Source: Chloroflexota bacterium (GTDB lineage Bacteria > Chloroflexota > Anaerolineae > Aggregatilineales > Aggregatilineaceae). From it: a stretch of DNA of 9,852 nt. Numbering within the stretch: position 1 is the first letter of the stretch; each line of letters starts with the position of its first letter. Made by a program: the position numbers and the translations under genes. Under the pieces are notes generated by a model. The model saw only the letters and a list, made by a program, of their open reading frames with translations, made no database searches and had not been told where the DNA came from. The stretch is from contig JACRBK010000470.1 in the NCBI GenBank assembly GCA_016234525.1, forward strand, positions 1 through 9,852, read 5' to 3'. Of this stretch, positions 1-6,712 are shown piece by piece.

Positions 1-480
1 GACCCTACCAGTGTATGGTATTGGATCAACCAGATCGATCCGCTGCTGGCGTTGGGCCGCCGCGATGAGGCGCTGAGTGTGATCGATCAGGCGCTCAAGA
101 TTGATCCGAAAAATGAAACGGCCTGGGCGCGTAAGGGGCAGATTTTGCGCCGCCTGGAGCGTCATCGCGAGGCGCTGGACGCTTATGAACAGGCGCTGGC
201 TATATCACCCCATTATGGATGGGCGTGGAATGGCCGCGGGCTGGCGATGGCGATCCTGGATCGCTGGGAAGAAGCGTTACAGAGTTATATCAAGGCCACC
301 GAAGTGACGCCGCGTGATGTGTGGTTCTGGCACAACCGGGGCGAAGCCTTGATGCACCTGAGCCGCTGGGAAGAAGCCGTGCGCGTCTTTAGTAAGGCGC
401 TGGAACTTGATCCCGCCCACCATCCTTCGCGTGACAAACGCACCGAGGCACGCCGCCGCATGGGGCAGGGCGAAGAATAA
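1..480 (+). CDS. TPR-repeat protein, C-terminal part (5' end outside the window)
   Basis: The frame is open from the first base and ends at TAA 478-480, so this is the C-terminal 159 residues of a longer protein; the in-frame TTG at 52 need not be the start. Four tetratricopeptide repeats are visible with an exact 34-codon (102-bp) period: the equivalent helix-A residue lies at bases 19 (Tyr), 121 (Ala), 223 (Ala) and 325 (Phe). Each repeat has the usual pattern of aromatic/Ala, Gly, Leu, EAL or EAV, AL and a Pro at the turn. A charged Arg/Glu-rich tail follows and acts as a capping helix. TPRs are protein-binding scaffolds; no catalytic part is visible in this portion, so the partner and role are unknown. 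The FHA gene starts 12 bp downstream, which suggests one transcript and possibly a shared signalling or assembly role (inference). Confidence 0.9.
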   Translation, partial: DPTSVWYWINQIDPLLALGRRDEALSVIDQALKIDPKNETAWARKGQILRRLERHREALDAYEQALAISPHYGWAWNGRGLAMAILDRWEEALQSYIKATEVTPRDVWFWHNRGEALMHLSRWEEAVRVFSKALELDPAHHPSRDKRTEARRRMGQGEE

Positions 481-492
481 CCGGAGGTTGTT

Positions 493-849
493 ATGGATGA
501 AATCGTGATTGCGTTGATGAGCGGTCCCAAAGACGGGGATACGCTGTCATTTCAAACGCTGTTGAATGTGACCAAACCTATCGAGATCAGCATCGGGCGG
601 CGCGAGGGCTGTGACGTGTGCCTGAGTTATGACAGCCAGGTTTCCCGCGAACATGCCCGTGTTGTCTACGACGGCCATACCTTCTGGCTGGAAGATAACC
701 ACAGCACCAACGGGACGTTTATCGAGGATGAAAAAATCACGGGCCGCGCCGTACTCGAACCCGGCCAATTATTTCGCATCGGGCGCACCTGGCTGCGCGT
801 TGAGCCGCTGCTGCAATTCAACATCTCATCCGGTGATCTGCCGTTTTAA
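493..849 (+). CDS. FHA-domain protein (phosphothreonine-binding module)
   Basis: A 118-residue protein that is almost entirely one forkhead-associated domain. The diagnostic residues are present: Gly35-Arg36 in ISIGRR, Ser51-Arg-Glu-His54 (the SxxH motif), and Asn73-Gly74 in STNGTF. FHA domains bind phosphothreonine peptides, usually on substrates of Ser/Thr kinases, so a cytoplasmic adaptor role is likely; no kinase or phosphatase is visible in this window. A GGAGG ribosome site (483-487) precedes the ATG by 5 bases, which supports this start. The gene lies between the TPR gene (12-bp gap) and the heparinase-like gene (23-bp gap), all on the same strand, so it is probably co-transcribed. The N-terminal 30 residues are a beta-strand lead-in with no extra domain. 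Confidence 0.92.
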   Translation: MDEIVIALMSGPKDGDTLSFQTLLNVTKPIEISIGRREGCDVCLSYDSQVSREHARVVYDGHTFWLEDNHSTNGTFIEDEKITGRAVLEPGQLFRIGRTWLRVEPLLQFNISSGDLPF

Positions 850-862
850 CCTGAACTTACGC

Positions 863-868
863 AGGAGG
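863..868 (+). promoter_or_regulatory. Ribosome binding site AGGAGG of the heparinase-like gene
   Basis: A full AGGAGG sits 4 bases before ATG 873 and fixes that start, which in turn gives a clean signal peptide. The same motif with the same 4-base spacing precedes the hydrolase start at 4265 on the other strand, so short spacing seems normal for this genome. Confidence 0.8.
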
Positions 869-872
869 CTGC

Positions 873-3233
873 ATGAAACACGCGCGTATTGTGGTTGGTT
901 GGCTCGTCGCTCTGCTTCTGCTTCCGACTGTTTTCCATCCGATTCCCGCTCACCCCATCGCCCACGCCCAAGAGACTGGCGTCCCACTGCCCGTAGCAGC
1001 GTTTGGCGAACACCCCCGTCTGCTGATCTCCCAACAGTATGTTGATGAGACACTCAAGCCGCGCGCGGCAGCCAATGCTTCGACCTGGGCGAATTTTGCC
1101 GCCTATGTGGATTCAGATTCCCCAGAAGAAAATGCCGAATGGACTCCGTCTACGGCGCTGCGTTCGTTGGCGCTGGCATGGTTAGCCACCGGGAACGCGG
1201 ATTATGCGAACCGGGCCACCCGCCTGATGGTCAATCTGGCAAATACAATTGAAAACGCGGGGGCGATGAAAGGTGAGGGTTACGACGGTGAATTTACGAC
1301 AAATGTTGCCGGGTTAGCCGTAGGCTATGATTGGTTGTACGAAACACTGACCCCCGAAGACCGCGCCGCCCTGCGGGATACACTCTGGCGTGCCGCACAG
1401 GTGCTGCGCGATCCCGCCGGAGATGTTGACAGCGTGGTGTGGTATGAAGGGGAGTTGATGGCTTTTGGCAACTATGAGCCGCGTTGGTTATGGGCGCTCA
1501 CGGCGACCGCGCTGGCGCTGTGGGGCGAAAACGATCAGGCCCCCGAACTGCTAGATTTCTGCCGCCAGTTATTCATCGACTCGTTTATTCCGGGGCTGGA
1601 TTTACAGGACGGCGGCGCATGGGCAGAGGGGCCAGTCTACGGTTTTATCGCCATCTGGCCCAGGGTGCAGATCGCGCTGGCGTGGTGGACTGCCGCCGGA
1701 GAAAACTATTTTGACGATACGCGCTGGTGGTATGACCGGCTGGCGTATGATATGTTCCTCTATCACCCCACCACCACGACGACGTTCGGCGAAGACTGGG
1801 GCGATCCGATCCACAGTTATCCATCTATCATCGGGGACTCGGAACGCTATCATGGCGCCGCGGCGTATGGTCGCGCTCAAGACCTGCTGCTGCGGGCCGT
1901 GTTTGTTGAGACCGAACACGGCGACTGGATGGACTGGTTTTTGCGCCAGCCGCCGGATTCTATGCCCGGTTGGATGGCCTCTGAAGAATTTTTGTGGCGT
2001 GATCCTGATGCCGTCGGGACGCCGCCAGACATTACCACCTGGTACGCACCTTACCTGGGGCATGTTTTCATGCGCTCGAACTGGGCCGACGAAAGCGGCC
2101 AACTTGATTCCGGCGCCACCTATGTGAGCTTTAACGCCGGGGATCGGATCACCTATCACCAATTTTTCGACCAGGGCAATTTTACGCTGTTCCACAACGG
2201 TGAGGATTTAGTAGTGCGCAGCGGTGTATACAGCGGCGATGGCACATCCGAACACGACGCGAATTATTATGTGCGCACCATTGCGGCCAACACGATTTTA
2301 GTATGCGATCTGGCTGAAGATTTCGACGGCATCCGGCCCAACAACGAGCGTGATGTGTGGTTAAATGACTGCGGGCAGCGTACCATGCGACCGGCGGCCC
2401 GTACCGCGTTTAATATGGATTACCTGATCGCTAACTGGCAGTCCTATGATACTGGCTCAATTACCCGGTTTGGCGAAGCGGGAGGGGCCACCTATCTACG
2501 TGCCGACATCACCGGGGCCTATAACAGCACGGTCTACACCACGCCTGAAAATCGCGCCAAAGTCAGCACCGTGATCCGCGAGTTTGTGTACTGGCGGCCC
2601 GGCTGGGTGATCGTAGCGGACCGGGTGATCACGACTTATCCTTCGTATACAACGCAGGTTGTGTTTCATTTCCAAAATGCGCCTGCTCCCAGCGGCCTGT
2701 TTTTCGGATCATTGGTGCGCGAGAGCGCCGTGTATATGCAGAATCTGCTGCCCAACAGTCAGGTGACGATGGTCGAAGGGTTCCAGGTGGCGGGGGAAGA
2801 AGTTAACACCAGTTGGGGTGGGCCAGTCAGTAATAATTTCGAGAATGATCCTTACGGCTATTTCCGGTTGGAGATCAACCCGGCGCAGTTGAATCTCGAA
2901 AACTGGTTTCTGACCCTCTTCACCGCGCAAGATGCCAGCGCACCACCGCCCGCCGAAGGTATCCTCATCCAAAGTGATACCATGCGCGGTACGGCGTTGG
3001 GGTCGGTGCAAGTGATGTTCGATCTCGCGCCCGAAAACAGCCAGGATGTCACCACTGCCACATTCCAGGTGGCTCCCAGCGTGCAGGCTCTATTGATCAC
3101 TGGGCTGCGCCCCGGCGCGACCTACCAGTTTGAAGGAGAGGGGCGGACGGCTCAAACCCTCACCGCCAGCGAGGCGGGCCTGATCTTGATCTCGGATATT
3201 CTGCCGGGGGCGATAAGGCTCAGTGTGCAGTAA
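873..3233 (+). CDS. Secreted heparinase II/III-like polysaccharide lyase family protein
   Basis: A 786-residue exported protein. Residues 1-32 form a signal peptide: positive MKHAR start, hydrophobic core around 7-21, and a probable cleavage after AHA (30-32), before Gln33. Residues about 45-390 look like the (alpha/alpha) toroid of heparinase/alginate-lyase proteins: HPRLLIS near 47-53, GYDWLYETLTPEDR at 151-164 and a GPVYGF segment at 253-258 holding the likely active-site Tyr256. Residues about 395-600 match the heparinase II/III beta-sandwich: YHQFFDQGNF at 428-437 with candidate catalytic His429, then SGVYSG, then RTIAANTILV at 468-477. A third beta-rich region fills the C terminus. The family cleaves uronic-acid-containing polysaccharides by beta-elimination outside the cytoplasm. 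Oddly, the three usual metal ligands seem replaced (Phe431, Arg449, Ala472), so activity or substrate may differ. It is the last gene of the TPR-FHA unit. Family call is firm; substrate is unknown. Confidence 0.85.
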   Translation: MKHARIVVGWLVALLLLPTVFHPIPAHPIAHAQETGVPLPVAAFGEHPRLLISQQYVDETLKPRAAANASTWANFAAYVDSDSPEENAEWTPSTALRSLALAWLATGNADYANRATRLMVNLANTIENAGAMKGEGYDGEFTTNVAGLAVGYDWLYETLTPEDRAALRDTLWRAAQVLRDPAGDVDSVVWYEGELMAFGNYEPRWLWALTATALALWGENDQAPELLDFCRQLFIDSFIPGLDLQDGGAWAEGPVYGFIAIWPRVQIALAWWTAAGENYFDDTRWWYDRLAYDMFLYHPTTTTTFGEDWGDPIHSYPSIIGDSERYHGAAAYGRAQDLLLRAVFVETEHGDWMDWFLRQPPDSMPGWMASEEFLWRDPDAVGTPPDITTWYAPYLGHVFMRSNWADESGQLDSGATYVSFNAGDRITYHQFFDQGNFTLFHNGEDLVVRSGVYSGDGTSEHDANYYVRTIAANTILVCDLAEDFDGIRPNNERDVWLNDCGQRTMRPAARTAFNMDYLIANWQSYDTGSITRFGEAGGATYLRADITGAYNSTVYTTPENRAKVSTVIREFVYWRPGWVIVADRVITTYPSYTTQVVFHFQNAPAPSGLFFGSLVRESAVYMQNLLPNSQVTMVEGFQVAGEEVNTSWGGPVSNNFENDPYGYFRLEINPAQLNLENWFLTLFTAQDASAPPPAEGILIQSDTMRGTALGSVQVMFDLAPENSQDVTTATFQVAPSVQALLITGLRPGATYQFEGEGRTAQTLTASEAGLILISDILPGAIRLSVQ

Positions 3234-3240
3234 ATCATGA

Positions 3241-3255
3241 GGCGCTCACTGCGCC
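3241..3255. terminator. Short hairpin between convergent genes, possible weak terminator
   Basis: GGCGC (3241-3245) and GCGCC (3251-3255) form a 5-bp GC stem with a TCACT loop, between the stop of the heparinase-like gene and the stop of the convergent hydrolase, which are only 30 bp apart. No T-run follows on either strand, so termination here is only a suggestion from the position. Confidence 0.3.
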
Positions 3256-3263
3256 CGGAATAA

Positions 3264-4265
3264 CTATCGCACTCGTTCCGCCAGCCAGCGATCAATTTTT
3301 TCGGCGGTTTCGCGCTCATTATGCTCGATCATCACATTATGCCGCGCCCGCTCCGCGACGAAATATTCCGCGCCATAATGCGCCGCCGAACGCCGCTCGG
3401 CGGGTTCGACCAACAGCGGATCGTCTTCGCCCGCAATCCACAACAGGGGGGTATGCACACTCGCGGGGGGAGTCCAGAAGGGCGGGTTATGCTGGTACAT
3501 AACCAGCACGGATTCTGGCCCTAACCGGGGCTGCAATTGATCCAGCGGGATCACGGCCTGCGGCCCAACCAAAAACCGCACGGCGCTGCCCGGTCCAGGG
3601 CGGGCCATCGGCGTCGCATCCCACGAACGCATCATCAACAGCAGCACCAGCGGATCATAAGTGATCAGTGGGATCAAACCATCCCCGAACATACTGTGTG
3701 ATACCCAGGGCGCAACCAGCACCGCCGCCGGGAGATCGTCAGCCACATATTTGAGATACCATTGGGTTAATGCGCCGCCCATGCTGTGACCCATCAACAC
3801 CGGGCGCACGGGGGATCGATCCAGTTCGGTTTTCAAAAAGCTCAGATAATAATCCAATGTACAGCGGTAGATCGGGCGCTGGACCGGCGACCCGGCATGA
3901 CCGGGCAGACTGTGAGCGCGCGTTTCCCAGCCCCAGGCGGCGAACAATTCCTGCCAGAGTTCCCAGCACCACGCGCCATGCCACATGCCATGCTGCATGA
4001 TGATCGGGGTATCATGCCGCCGGTTTTTAGGGACATAAACGATCCGCTCGATGCCATCCTCGATGGTGTGGGTACGGCTGTAAGTATCTGTCTCGCGGGT
4101 CTGCGCGAAGGTGAGTCCTTTGGGCGCTTCGTTGGTCTGCGTTTTCAGTGTGCGCTCAACGCGGCTGTTGAATAATAACCATAAGCCCCATGCTTGCTGA
4201 AACATGACATACCCCCCGGCGGCGATCAGCAGATCGCGCCAGAGTTTATGATTATGTTTGCCCAT
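3264..4265 (-). CDS. Alpha/beta hydrolase (lipase/esterase-like), possibly membrane-associated
   Basis: With ATG at 4265 the product has 333 residues. The start is chosen because AGGAGG (complement of 4270-4275) lies 4 bases before it; an upstream in-frame TTG at 4289 has no such site. The alpha/beta hydrolase signature is clear: His-Gly of the oxyanion region (MQHGMWHG, His92), nucleophile Ser161 in GHSMGG, an acid in GEDDPL (Asp281 or Asp282), and His309 in ARHNVM. Spacing and order match lysophospholipase/monoglyceride-lipase-like enzymes that cleave ester bonds; the actual substrate cannot be told. Residues about 10-32 are hydrophobic and aromatic and may anchor the protein to the membrane, with the catalytic domain following after a short linker. 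It converges with the heparinase-like gene and diverges from the PPOX gene, so it is probably transcribed alone. Confidence 0.88.
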   Translation of the reverse strand: MGKHNHKLWRDLLIAAGGYVMFQQAWGLWLLFNSRVERTLKTQTNEAPKGLTFAQTRETDTYSRTHTIEDGIERIVYVPKNRRHDTPIIMQHGMWHGAWCWELWQELFAAWGWETRAHSLPGHAGSPVQRPIYRCTLDYYLSFLKTELDRSPVRPVLMGHSMGGALTQWYLKYVADDLPAAVLVAPWVSHSMFGDGLIPLITYDPLVLLLMMRSWDATPMARPGPGSAVRFLVGPQAVIPLDQLQPRLGPESVLVMYQHNPPFWTPPASVHTPLLWIAGEDDPLLVEPAERRSAAHYGAEYFVAERARHNVMIEHNERETAEKIDRWLAERVR

Positions 4266-4269
4266 ATTT

Positions 4270-4275
4270 CCTCCT
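4270..4275 (-). promoter_or_regulatory. Ribosome binding site AGGAGG that sets the hydrolase start at 4265
   Basis: CCTCCT on the + strand reads AGGAGG on the - strand, 4 bases before ATG 4265. It argues against the longer TTG start at 4289. Confidence 0.75.
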
Positions 4276-4321
4276 GTTTTCACTGTCAAAAGTGCACAAA
4301 TAGAGCCGCTCTCTGCCGCGC

Positions 4322-4327
4322 TACAAT
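4322..4327 (+). promoter_or_regulatory. Candidate -10 box TACAAT for the PPOX gene
   Basis: TACAAT (5 of 6 matches to TATAAT) lies 36 bases before ATG 4364, in the divergent gap with the hydrolase gene. No convincing -35 hexamer sits 16-18 bases upstream. The same box in nearly the same context (followed by AACCT) appears before rocD at 6640, which slightly raises its credibility. A purine-rich GAGAGAGG (4347-4354) serves as the ribosome site. Confidence 0.35.
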
Positions 4328-4363
4328 AACCTAAATTTAATTGAGTGAGAGAGGTACGCGATC

Positions 4364-4819
4364 ATGGCAACCTGGGCCGAATTTGCTGATGCTGCTCCTG
4401 AACTGGCAGCCTGGGGCGAAAGCCGTTTCAACCGTGCGCGTGTGGCGTTTATTGCAACTGTCGCCGCCGATGGCTCACCGCGCTGCAACCCCGTTCAACC
4501 AGTGATCTGCGAAGGTCGTCTGCTGTTGTTTATCGAACCCACCTCTCCCAAAGTTGACGATCTGCGCCGTAGTGGTTTTTTTGCGCTGCACTCGCTGGTA
4601 GATAACCCGGTAGGGGTAGGGGGCGAGTTCAGTATCAAGGGGTACGCGCGTGAGATCACCGACGATGAAATCCGCCAGCAGGGTATCGAAGCATCGTGTT
4701 TTACCCCCTCGGAACATTATGTGTTGTTTGAACTGAATCTTGACGCGGCCCTGGCGCGTGAATATGAAGATGGTCGGCTGGAACAAACACGCTGGGACCA
4801 ACCCGTAGCGGTCCACTAA
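4364..4819 (+). CDS. Pyridoxamine 5'-phosphate oxidase (PPOX) fold protein, flavin/F420-binding type
   Basis: A 151-residue protein, the usual size for a single split-barrel PPOX-like domain. The recognisable parts are the first strands and turn, ARVAFIATVAADGSPRCNPV (25-44), the segment GRLLLFIEPTSPKVDDLRRS (51-70) with the Lys-Asp-Asp-Leu-Arg pattern that contacts cofactor phosphate in this family, and the FSIKGYARE strand (89-97). Members bind FMN, F420 or heme and reduce or oxidise small molecules; the exact cofactor and substrate cannot be read here, and it is not close enough to classical PdxH to call that enzyme. It stands alone: the hydrolase diverges upstream, and a strong terminator follows 12 bp after the stop. 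Confidence 0.82.
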   Translation: MATWAEFADAAPELAAWGESRFNRARVAFIATVAADGSPRCNPVQPVICEGRLLLFIEPTSPKVDDLRRSGFFALHSLVDNPVGVGGEFSIKGYAREITDDEIRQQGIEASCFTPSEHYVLFELNLDAALAREYEDGRLEQTRWDQPVAVH

Positions 4820-4831
4820 TTAACCACTCTG

Positions 4832-4860
4832 GGGCGCGGCGAACCGCGCCCTGTTTTTTT
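4832..4860 (+). terminator. Strong intrinsic terminator of the PPOX gene
   Basis: An 8-bp perfect GC stem, GGGCGCGG (4832-4839) with CCGCGCCC (4844-4851), closed by a CGAA tetraloop and followed after TG by seven T (4854-4860). Two G-T pairs can extend the base. On the opposite strand no T-run follows the hairpin, so it is directional, although it also lies just beyond the stop of the convergent ATPase gene. Confidence 0.92.
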
Positions 4861-4862
4861 CT

Positions 4863-6476
4863 CTACGCTCCCGGATCAAGCGTCGGAATCTCAGTTACAA
4901 TCGTTGGGCGCGGCGTATTGGTCGCCGGAGCGCGCCGCGTTGGCGTTGGTGTGACGGTCGGTGAGGCCGTGATCGTGATTGTTGGTGTTGGCGTCGCCGT
5001 AGCGGTCAGTGTAACCGAAGCCGTTGGTGATGGAGTCGGCGTATCCGTCGCGGTGGCGGTAGCAGTTGGCGTGGGAGTCTGGGTGATCGTCGGGGTCTCG
5101 GTGGGGCGTGCCCGTTCCGTCATCGTCATAAAATCAGCCTGCCGGGTTGCCTCGATATTCAGGGACAGCGTCGCGGTGGGCATCGTTGGGCGGAGCGGTT
5201 GATCATTATCTTCATCCCCTCCCAACAAGTTCCCCCAGGCCGCCAGGCCGATTATTCCCACGATTAACACCGCCGCCAGCAGTCCCCCCACCGGAATCAA
5301 TCGACCCCATTCGCGGCGCTCTGGTTCGGGGTTTGCGGCGGTGGGCGAGGGCGCATTCGTTCGCACCCAATCTACTGCCAGACACACGGGAAGCCGGTAA
5401 TGATCTGCGTCGGCCCGCACCAGCCCGTTATAATCCAGGCCGCGCAGCGCTGCCGCTAATTGTGTCTTGTTGATGGTATAACCGGCCCCGGTCAGCCAGC
5501 CGTAGAGCATTTCAAATGAGATCGGCTGCTCCGGTTCCAGTTCATCCAGCCGGACTAAGGCGGTCATCGTCAGGCGTTCATTGGGAGTAGAAGTGTTCCA
5601 CAGCGGCTCTAAAATTTCGCCGGCCTGATCGAGCGCCGCCACATGGATCGCTGTCAGATCGTTGTCGGTGATCGGCCCGGTGTGGCTGCGTTCTTCAGAC
5701 CGCCGGAACAACAGGCGGCAGATCGAATGCAGCAAAAAGGGATTTCCTCCCGCCAGCGCCAAAATGCGCTCGACTACCCCTTCAGCATAGGTCCACAGCG
5801 GCGCGACAGGTTCGCGCACCAGCCGCTCAGCGTCGGGCAGGGCGAGTTCGGTCAGCCGGAAATGCAGGGTGGGATCGTTCAGCAGTTCAAGCCCCAACAC
5901 CTGATTTTCATACGAGGCATCCAGCGCGCACACAATATCCAGCCGGTCATAGGCCGCCAGCAGATCGCCCAGCACCCGCAGCCAATCTTTAGGCAGTGTG
6001 CCGCGTGCTATCGCATCGAGCAGCAGGTGAGCATCATCAAACGCCAGCAGCAGATGACGAATACGTAGCGCCGCCAGCGCGACTTCGAGATAGGTGGTGC
6101 GAAACCATTCACGCGGGTTGGCGGATTCTTCTGCCGTTGTCGGCCATTCCGGCAGCCGGTAAGTGCTGGCTCCGGCCTGGTCCAGCGCGGCGCGGATCTC
6201 GCTTACCAACGCTCGCAGCAAAGATTCTTCGCTGCTCAGGTCCACCGTTGCCAGTGGAATAATGCAGGGGATATAGTGCTCATCGATCTGGTAACTAAGC
6301 TGGCGCAGTACGGCACTTTTGCCCAGCCCGCGCCGCCCGATCAAGACCAGGGCGCGCTCGTGCGCTGTGCCGACCAACTGCTGCCGGAAGAAAGCGAATA
6401 CCTCTGCGCCCCCAAAAAAATAAGTGGGGTCGTGGACAGGTTCCAGCGGGTTATAAGGGTTGGGAATGGCGCTCAT
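4863..6476 (-). CDS. Membrane-anchored P-loop (AAA/STAND-like) ATPase with Thr/Pro-rich stalk
   Basis: From ATG 6476 the protein has 537 residues; a GTG at 6488 would add four but lacks a ribosome site, whereas GGGAAAAG lies just before 6476. Domains in order: residues about 10-250 form an ORC/Cdc6- or STAND-like NTPase module with Walker A GRRGLGKS (47-54) and Walker B LLLAFDDAH (142-150). Residues about 255-375 are helical with a probable winged helix, as in STAND ATPases. Residues about 393-416 form one transmembrane helix, then an acidic GGDEDNDQ turn and an 80-residue Thr/Pro/Ala tail (457-537). Positive Arg/Lys residues before the helix predict the ATPase in the cytoplasm and the tail outside. 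Such NTPases work as switches coupling ligand or partner binding to ATP turnover; the target here is unknown. The gene diverges from rocD with no obvious effector next to it. Confidence 0.85.
   Translation of the reverse strand: MSAIPNPYNPLEPVHDPTYFFGGAEVFAFFRQQLVGTAHERALVLIGRRGLGKSAVLRQLSYQIDEHYIPCIIPLATVDLSSEESLLRALVSEIRAALDQAGASTYRLPEWPTTAEESANPREWFRTTYLEVALAALRIRHLLLAFDDAHLLLDAIARGTLPKDWLRVLGDLLAAYDRLDIVCALDASYENQVLGLELLNDPTLHFRLTELALPDAERLVREPVAPLWTYAEGVVERILALAGGNPFLLHSICRLLFRRSEERSHTGPITDNDLTAIHVAALDQAGEILEPLWNTSTPNERLTMTALVRLDELEPEQPISFEMLYGWLTGAGYTINKTQLAAALRGLDYNGLVRADADHYRLPVCLAVDWVRTNAPSPTAANPEPERREWGRLIPVGGLLAAVLIVGIIGLAAWGNLLGGDEDNDQPLRPTMPTATLSLNIEATRQADFMTMTERARPTETPTITQTPTPTATATATDTPTPSPTASVTLTATATPTPTITITASPTVTPTPTRRAPATNTPRPTIVTEIPTLDPGA
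4866..5108 (-). repeat. Low-complexity Thr/Pro-coding tract of the ATPase gene
   Basis: Codons 457-537 are dominated by Thr, Pro and Ala in short units such as TPTPT, TATAT and SPTAS, which make the DNA internally repetitive (repeated GGTGTTGGCG- and GTCGCGGTGG-like words on the + strand). The tract follows the transmembrane helix, so it probably forms an extended, perhaps glycosylated, stalk outside the membrane. Such tracts readily change length by slippage. Confidence 0.75.
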
Positions 6477-6491
6477 CACTTTTCCCACGAG

Positions 6492-6521
6492 ATCATATCA
6501 AAAACCGAAAATGTCGGTCAG
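6492..6521 (-). promoter_or_regulatory. Candidate promoter of the ATPase gene
   Basis: On the - strand, CTGACC (complement of 6516-6521) and TATGAT (complement of 6492-6497) are separated by 18 bases and resemble -35 and -10 boxes. The predicted start of transcription would lie only about 9 bases before ATG 6476, giving a very short leader, which fits the weak ribosome site. Only moderate support. Confidence 0.3.
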
Positions 6522-6556
6522 GTAGGTTCAATTAATGGCTAGTGTACGATGGGAAC

Positions 6557-6583
6557 GGCGCGCGGGCAAATGAGGCGCGCGGG
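6557..6583. repeat. 10-bp direct repeat GGCGCGCGGG, two copies 17 bp apart
   Basis: Identical copies occupy 6557-6566 and 6574-6583, with the second overlapping the first base of the adjacent palindrome. They lie in the regulatory region between the divergent ATPase and rocD genes. A regulator-binding role is possible; low-complexity GC sequence is the alternative. Confidence 0.5.
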
Positions 6584-6597
6584 GTCCTATTAGGACC
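6583..6597. promoter_or_regulatory. Near-perfect palindrome, candidate operator
   Basis: GGTCCTA and TAGGACC are 7-bp perfect arms around a single central T. The element sits 43 bp upstream of the candidate rocD -10 box and 62 bp upstream of the candidate ATPase promoter on the other side. Its size and symmetry fit a dimeric repressor or activator site; no matching regulator gene is visible in the window. Confidence 0.4.
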
Positions 6598-6639
6598 AAT
6601 GCGGCTCTAACGGGTCTACCAGTCAGCCGACAGCAGTGA

Positions 6640-6645
6640 TACAAT
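6640..6645 (+). promoter_or_regulatory. Candidate -10 box TACAAT for rocD
   Basis: TACAAT matches the consensus at 5 of 6 positions and would give a leader of about 60 bases to ATG 6713. No good -35 is visible at the normal distance, so the promoter may depend on an activator, possibly one using the palindrome upstream (inference). Confidence 0.35.
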
Positions 6646-6712
6646 CAACCTATCGGTACGGGCTGTTCCCGATTCACGAATGAGCAGCTACGCACTCGAA
6701 GGAAGTCCGTCT

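Noticed and set aside
1602..2195. 197-codon - strand frame inside the heparinase-like gene
   Set aside because: Antisense shadow of a strongly supported secreted enzyme, with no ribosome site or family features.
4284..4289. TTGACA on the - strand, resembling a perfect -35 box for the hydrolase gene
   Set aside because: It lies only 18 bases upstream of ATG 4265, directly before the ribosome site, leaving no room for a -10 box and leader.
4866..5108. Repetitive tract considered as a CRISPR or tandem-repeat array
   Set aside because: The units are short, irregular and in frame with Thr/Pro codons; there are no constant repeats with unique spacers.
4918..5202. Valine/glycine-rich + strand frame opposite the ATPase tail
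   Set aside because: It is the complement of the Thr/Pro-coding repeat and only mirrors that low-complexity DNA.
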